Shown: piece by piece, positions 59,987-64,000 of the stretch | How positions within the stretch are numbered: the stretch's first letter is position 1 | Layout: every line of letters starts with the position of its first letter | Assembly: GCF_022213955.1 (NCBI RefSeq) | Contig: NZ_JAKNTW010000013.1 | Location: 1-64,000, forward strand | Direction: 5' to 3' | Length of the DNA stretch: 64,000 nucleotides | Source: Dolomitihabitans soli | Lineage (GTDB): Bacteria; Actinomycetota; Actinomycetes; Streptosporangiales; Streptosporangiaceae | Position numbers and translations under genes: made by a program | Notes under the pieces: model-generated | Seen by the model: the letters and a program-made list of their open reading frames with translations, nothing else | Databases searched by the model: none | What the model was told of the DNA's origin: nothing

Positions 59987-60370
59987 CTATCCGGGACAGA
60001 TCGGCCCCCAAATTCGGCAGAACACGCTATCCACCGACATGTCGCCGCACACCGCGACACGCCGCCGGTTGAACGAAGGATCGTCCACGTTCGCCCCGAA
60101 AGCGGCCCTGGTCCACCGCGCCGTTCGTCCCCCGGAGGCAACCTGCGCTCCCAGAGCTGGCGAAGGCCACCAGCCTTCCAGCCCCACCGCCCTCCACCAC
60201 GAACCCGGCCCAGCCGTCGCCGAACCCCACCAGCCCGACACCACGCAACGCCCCAGCCCACGTAAGTCCAAACCCACACTGAGCACATCGTCGCGCCGGA
60301 TGCCGATGACCTTCATGCCGACCATCTGGCCGTTCCCGAAGGCGTGCGACAGCCGGTAGTGAAGGAAGAC
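59987..60370 (-). pseudogene. possible remnant of an RDD-type membrane protein
   Basis: On the minus strand a frame without a good start reads FLHYRLSHAFGNGQMVGMKV then IGIRRDDVLSVGLDLRGLGR, which resembles the second half of RDD-domain proteins (aromatic, G-x-GQ-x-x-GMKxxGIR, then a GLGR segment). The downstream part does not keep an RDD pattern and the upstream part is replaced by the duplicated end of the GH20 gene. I read it as a broken gene; a chance resemblance is possible. The rest of the space before adnA shows no other gene. Confidence 0.3.
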
Positions 60371-60379
60371 GGCCGGCGC

Positions 60380-60492
60380 GGAGACGCCGAACCGCTAGTC
60401 CGCCCACGGGATCTGGGCCCTCCGTACAGCCGGTGGCTCGGTGGCCTGGCGCAGGGAGACGCCGAACCGCTAGTCCGCCCACGGGATCTGGG
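60380..60492. repeat. duplicated 3' end of the GH20 gene
   Basis: A 38-bp sequence beginning GGAGACGCCGAACCGCTAGT occurs at 60380-60417 and again, identical, at 60455-60492. The right copy contains the last codons and TAG stop of the hexosaminidase gene (IPWAD on the minus strand); the left copy lies outside the gene. Weaker similarity continues on the left of each copy (ACCGGCTGT). Confidence 0.9.
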
Positions 60493-61984
60493 GAGACCGG
60501 TGGTAGGTGACGTCCCACCGTTTCCAGAGGGCGGCGTGCGAGGCGAGGCGGGCGGCGAACCGGTCGAAGGACCGGGCCCGTTGCGGCGACCAGGCGACCT
60601 CGGCCACCGCGGGGAGCCGTGGAAAGGCGAGATACTCCACGTCGGCGATCGTCTCCACCGTCTCCGTCCACAACGGCGTCTCCACGCCCAGCACGTCCTG
60701 CTCGCCGACGCCCTGGACCACCGTGGCCGGATCCCACTCGTAGGCGTCGCGCACCTCGACGAACCCGGCCCAGTCGAGACCGATCCTGGTGTCCGCGTCG
60801 TACTTCATGTCGAGATAGACCCGGGAGGCCGGCGACATGACGAGCTTGCCGCCCTGCCGTACGGCCTGCTGGACCTCGTCCGGAGGGTCGTTGGTCTGCC
60901 AGAACTGGGTGATCGAGTCGGCGGCGAGCTTCGCCTTGCCGATCTCCTGCCAGCCGACCATGCGCTTGCCCGTCGCGCGGACCAGCTCCTGGGCGCGCTC
61001 GACGAACGCGGCGTACTCCTGCGCGCTCAGCGTCTGCACCTCGTCACCGCCGATGTGGAGGTACGGCCCCGGGGTCAGCCGGGCGACGGCCGCGACCACG
61101 TCGGAGACGAACCTGTCGGTGGCCGGCGAGCCCACGCACAGCGCGCTGAACCCGACCTTCATCCCGGTGTACGGCTCGCGCCTGCGGCCGTCGCAGTTGA
61201 GCTCGGCATAGGAGGCGAGGGCGGCGTTGGTGTGGCCCGGCAGGTCGATCTCGGGCACGATCTCGACGAACCTGTCACGGGCGTAGGCGACGATCTCCCG
61301 GTAGTCGTCCGCGTCGTAGAAGCCGCCGGGCCCGCCGCCGATCTCGGTCGAGCCGCCCACGGCGGTGAGGTCGGGCCATCCGTCGATCGCCAGCCGCCAG
61401 CCCTGGTCGTCGCTGAGGTGCAGGTGGAGCACGTTGAGCTTGTAGGCAGAGATCAGGTCGATGTAGCGCTTGACGTCGGCCACGGCGAAGAAGTGCCGCG
61501 CGACGTCCAGCATCGCGCCCCGCCACGCGAACCGCGGCCGGTCGGAGACACGGATCCCGTCGATCTGCCGCCCGGGTCCGGTGGGCAGCAGTTGCCTGAG
61601 GGTCTGCACCCCCCAGAAGAGCCCCGCCGGGGTGGCCGCGCTCAGCCGTACGCCATCGGGGTCGACGACCAGGTCATACCCCTCCGCGCCGGCCTGCGGC
61701 GCGTCCAGGCTCAGCCGCACCGCCCCCGCCGCCCCCAGCTCCGGCCGCCTCCCGGTCGCATCGAGTACGGCCCGCACCAGGTGACCGGCCACGGCGGCGG
61801 CCTCGGGCGGCGCGCTGATCACCATGGGCTCGTCGAGGGCGAACCCGGCGGGCAGGATCTCGACCTCCGAGGGCAGCGGAACCAGGTTCACCTCGTCAGC
61901 CACGCCGCCACCCACCGCACACGCCGCCAGCGCCACACCCACCAGGACACCGGCCGCCATCCGCGCCAACCACGATTCCCCCAT
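60470..61984 (-). CDS. beta-N-acetylhexosaminidase, GH20, lipoprotein
   Basis: 504 residues from the ATG at 61984. A signal (WLARMAAGVLVGVALAAC) ends in a lipobox LAAC, so it is probably membrane-anchored outside. A GH20b-type N-domain precedes the GH20 barrel with RGAMLDVARHFF, VLHLHLSDDQGWRLAI, VPEIDLPGHTNAAL and the catalytic Asp-Glu pair in YLHIGGDEVQ. It removes terminal GlcNAc from chitin or peptidoglycan fragments. Monocistronic; its 3' end is duplicated downstream. Confidence 0.93.
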   Translation of the reverse strand: MGESWLARMAAGVLVGVALAACAVGGGVADEVNLVPLPSEVEILPAGFALDEPMVISAPPEAAAVAGHLVRAVLDATGRRPELGAAGAVRLSLDAPQAGAEGYDLVVDPDGVRLSAATPAGLFWGVQTLRQLLPTGPGRQIDGIRVSDRPRFAWRGAMLDVARHFFAVADVKRYIDLISAYKLNVLHLHLSDDQGWRLAIDGWPDLTAVGGSTEIGGGPGGFYDADDYREIVAYARDRFVEIVPEIDLPGHTNAALASYAELNCDGRRREPYTGMKVGFSALCVGSPATDRFVSDVVAAVARLTPGPYLHIGGDEVQTLSAQEYAAFVERAQELVRATGKRMVGWQEIGKAKLAADSITQFWQTNDPPDEVQQAVRQGGKLVMSPASRVYLDMKYDADTRIGLDWAGFVEVRDAYEWDPATVVQGVGEQDVLGVETPLWTETVETIADVEYLAFPRLPAVAEVAWSPQRARSFDRFAARLASHAALWKRWDVTYHRSPQIPWAD

Positions 61985-62303
61985 TGGATCACCGACCCCA
62001 TCACTCTCCGCGGCTTTATCGGAAAGCTTGTTAACCATTCTAGGACCAGCACCCACGAGACGACATACTCCGGACCCCGGACGACCCGGCCGTGGCAGTC
62101 GGCTGACCCCGCGTCACACCGCCCGCCCTGGCCGGTGACACGGTAGGGTCATGCCGTCACAGAGTGCGACGGCGTGACGCCGAGCGCCGAGAAGAGGCCC
62201 CCGCCTCGGCGATCCGGCGGGTTGTCAGCACTCGCCACGGGAAGGTTGCAGGTGTCTCGGGATCTGTGAGACGGCTACGACCAGGCGTGAAAGAGTGCAG
62301 ATC

Positions 62304-62759
62304 ATGCTTACGATCGAACAGCATGTGCGGTTGACCGGAGTCGGGTACGAGGGCTGCGACCTCGACGAGTTCATCCGGCGCCTTCGCCACGAAGACGTGG
62401 GACTGCTGGTCGACGTGCGGCTGAATCCGATCTCCCGCAAGCGGGGTTTCAGCAAGACCGCGCTGGGCGACGCGCTTGCCGATGCGGGGATCGCCTACGA
62501 GCACATGCGCGAACTCGGCAATCCCAAATCGAACAGAGCCGGGTTCGGCGGCAACCAGGTCGAACTGAGGACCGCCCGCGGTATCTACGCGGGGCTGCTC
62601 ACGGCTGTCGGCGCGCGTGAATGCCTGGACCGGATCTCCGAGGCCGCTCGGCGGCAGAGGGTGTCGCTCATGTGCTTCGAAGCCGACGAGCACCGCTGTC
62701 ATCGCGATCTCGTTCTGGAGGCCGTCCGCGAACGCCTCAGCTCCGCGGTACGGGTTTGA
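62304..62759 (+). CDS. DUF488 family protein
   Basis: 151 residues. DUF488 features are VRLTGVGYEGCDLDEFIRRL, LLVDVRLNPISRKRGFSK, MRELGNPK and the C-terminal LMCFEADEHRCHRDLV, with conserved Cys and His residues. The function of the family is not established. Start is the ATG at 62304 (an in-frame GTG lies three codons before). Its 3' end overlaps the convergent unknown gene by 23 bases. Confidence 0.88.
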   Translation: MLTIEQHVRLTGVGYEGCDLDEFIRRLRHEDVGLLVDVRLNPISRKRGFSKTALGDALADAGIAYEHMRELGNPKSNRAGFGGNQVELRTARGIYAGLLTAVGARECLDRISEAARRQRVSLMCFEADEHRCHRDLVLEAVRERLSSAVRV

Positions 62760-63600
62760 GCCGGCGAGGATAGAGCACGCCCAGAATGATGAAGCTCTGC
62801 GGATGGGCTTGCTGGTTGCCCACGTAGAAGACGGTGTCGCGGTCCGGTGCGCACATCTGGTCCCAGAATTTTTCGCGAATGGCCTGCTTCACCCCTTCGT
62901 CGTCACGGGCGCCCACGGTGCGCTGCAGGGCGGACAGCTCCCAGTCGTAGATCCCCTGACGGTGTGTATTGCAGCCGGAGGAGTGACATCGGTAGCGGTA
63001 CCACGCCTTGAAGCGAGGGGCCTGGAGCACGGCGCGTGGCGCTGAGTCGAAGAGATCGAACTGTTGGACATACCTGTCAATCTTGTTCTGCTCGGCAGGC
63101 GTCCAACCGGGGTGAGACTCGATGTCAAGCGCAAGAATTCTTGCCGGCCGGACTGCCGCCAGCGACCGAGCCGAAGGACGGTTACGGACAGCGGTGATGA
63201 GGCCGCACATGGACTCCTCGATGTAATCGTCGAGAAAGGCCATTCGTTTCGGCCAGCCGTCGAGATGCTTTACCACGACGAAGCTGTCGGCTCGTGGCCT
63301 CCAGCTCTCCGCCCGTGGATCGTTCGCGCTGGGTTTGGCTTCCAGCGCAACGACGTCGTACTTCCTGAACTGACGGTCGCTGTCCAACTCGCGAAAGTTG
63401 ATCGGGTAGAGCCTTATCCAGCCCGGTTGGTCCAAGTCGAGCCGCAGCGCGGCCACGCATACGGTCTCTCCGTAGGTCTCTGAGGGATTGGGGGCGGCCT
63501 TGACGGTGATCAACACCTTCATCCGCTGGAATCGGGTATCCGATGGCTTGGTGTGGATCGTTCCCAAATCTGGACCGAAGAGAGAAGGCTGCTCTGCCAT
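62737..63600 (-). CDS. hypothetical protein convergent with DUF488 gene
   Basis: 287 residues, soluble. The N-terminus SLFGPDLG precedes a mixed alpha/beta region (MKVLITVKAAPNPSETYGETVCVAALRLD and WIRLYPINFRELD). A possible zinc-binding segment YRYRCHSSGCNTHRQGIYDWEL lies at about 200-222. The C-terminus reads TVFYVGNQQAHPQSFIILGVL. I do not recognise a named family. It overlaps the DUF488 gene tail to tail, and the two may be functionally linked. Confidence 0.75.
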   Translation of the reverse strand: MAEQPSLFGPDLGTIHTKPSDTRFQRMKVLITVKAAPNPSETYGETVCVAALRLDLDQPGWIRLYPINFRELDSDRQFRKYDVVALEAKPSANDPRAESWRPRADSFVVVKHLDGWPKRMAFLDDYIEESMCGLITAVRNRPSARSLAAVRPARILALDIESHPGWTPAEQNKIDRYVQQFDLFDSAPRAVLQAPRFKAWYRYRCHSSGCNTHRQGIYDWELSALQRTVGARDDEGVKQAIREKFWDQMCAPDRDTVFYVGNQQAHPQSFIILGVLYPRRLKPVPRS

Positions 63601-63773
63601 GGAATCCTCCGCACTGACCGCCCCACCTATATCCAGAGATTAGCTTTACTGATTCGTCAACCGTCTTGAGCGAAGCAAGTTGACCACAACTGGACAATCA
63701 ACCTGCCATCAGGCGCCGCCGAGATCGTTGCCGGTAGCGAGATGGCGTGTCTGCTGTATTTCGGGTTCGGGCA

Positions 63774-64000
63774 TTGGAAGATGTGCTGGTGGACTACGTC
63801 GGGCATTTTCGCCGCGAGGTCGCCGGGTTCGAGGACGCGGTTCGTGTCGCGGCGGCCGCCGAGATCGCCCCCCAGGTGCCGTCTTGTCCCGGTTGGGTGA
63901 TGACGGATCTGGTGCTGCATCTCGGGACCGTGCATCGGGCCGTGACCACCGTCATCGTCGAGCGGATGACCGGGCCGCCCGTGGCACCCGGGGCGTCATC
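63774..64000 (+). CDS. MDMPI/DinB-like N-terminal domain protein (partial)
   Basis: An open frame to the window end reads DYVGHFRREVAGFEDAVRVA, then VPSCPGWVMTDLVLHLGTVHR. This matches the N-terminal helix bundle of the maleylpyruvate isomerase (mycothiol-dependent, DinB-like) superfamily, including the metal-binding His in LHLGxVHR. TTG at 63774, GTG at 63747 or GTG at 63783 could start it. The C-terminal half is outside the window. Confidence 0.75.
   Translation, partial: MEDVLVDYVGHFRREVAGFEDAVRVAAAAEIAPQVPSCPGWVMTDLVLHLGTVHRAVTTVIVERMTGPPVAPGAS

Noticed and set aside
56469-60359. 1296-codon plus-strand ORF opposite adnA
   Set aside because: Shadow of adnA with compositionally biased sequence and no motifs.

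Overview
The window is high-GC actinobacterial chromosome, probably from the Streptosporangiales; that order is inferred from gene content and protein flavour, not from a search. Supporting signs are a WhiB7 regulator with its AT-hook, a mycoredoxin, the AdnA/AdnB recombination helicase-nucleases, UvrD2, an UPF0182 protein, a class F sortase, frequent GTG and TTG starts, and many ATGA/GTGA stop-start overlaps. I see no transposase, integrase, phage gene or CRISPR array.

Layout. 1-640: 5' end of a 16S rRNA gene (minus strand) and its promoter-leader. 0.6-5.1 kb: two small genes, an ABC exporter operon with its own small HTH regulator and membrane protein, and an ABM-globin fusion. 5.1-8.45 kb: kdpDE, with only the 3' tail of kdpC left of the potassium pump operon. 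8.5-21.3 kb: metabolic and regulatory genes (threonine dehydratase, iodotyrosine-deiodinase-like nitroreductase, Lrp regulator, MBL/ArsR-rhodanese pair, pentapeptide protein, lipoprotein, phosphotransferase, ArsR/SRPBCC pair, a decarboxylase/GNAT/DUF6875-like operon, a second HTH-membrane pair, an esterase) and two initiator tRNA genes. 21.4-41.8 kb: a conserved actinobacterial block which, from memory, has the gene content of the M. tuberculosis Rv3193c-Rv3199c neighbourhood: UPF0182, PDZ-Lon protease, zinc protease, AarF-like kinase, whiB7, uvrD2, mycoredoxin, nudC. 41.8-52.9 kb: an accessory island between nudC and adnBA: class F sortase plus a repetitive acidic surface protein, a decayed aarF fragment, a two-component system, and an iron-box-controlled siderophore operon. 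52.9-59.9 kb: adnB and adnA. 60-64 kb: GH20 hexosaminidase, a DUF488 gene convergent with an unknown gene, and a partial MDMPI/DinB-like gene running off the end.

How genes work together. The siderophore operon (ATP-grasp ligase, two IucA/IucC synthetases, PLP decarboxylase) has the enzyme set and order of the vibrioferrin genes pvsA-B-D-E without the exporter pvsC, so a citrate-based NIS siderophore is expected. The two-component system probably controls both itself and the surface protein-sortase operon, because 11-bp-spaced TGAG direct repeats lie upstream of both. The two small HTH regulators share an AGTACT-N13-AGTACT operator 15 kb apart. whiB7 has a complete attenuation leader: promoter with AT-rich element, leader ORF, overlapping hairpin and intrinsic terminator.

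A recurrent oddity is GC-rich tandem repetition. At four loci (19.9, 35.4, 48.2 and 60.4 kb) the last codons and stop codon of a gene are themselves duplicated just downstream. Other repeats expand the surface protein and lie inside the AdnA helicase.
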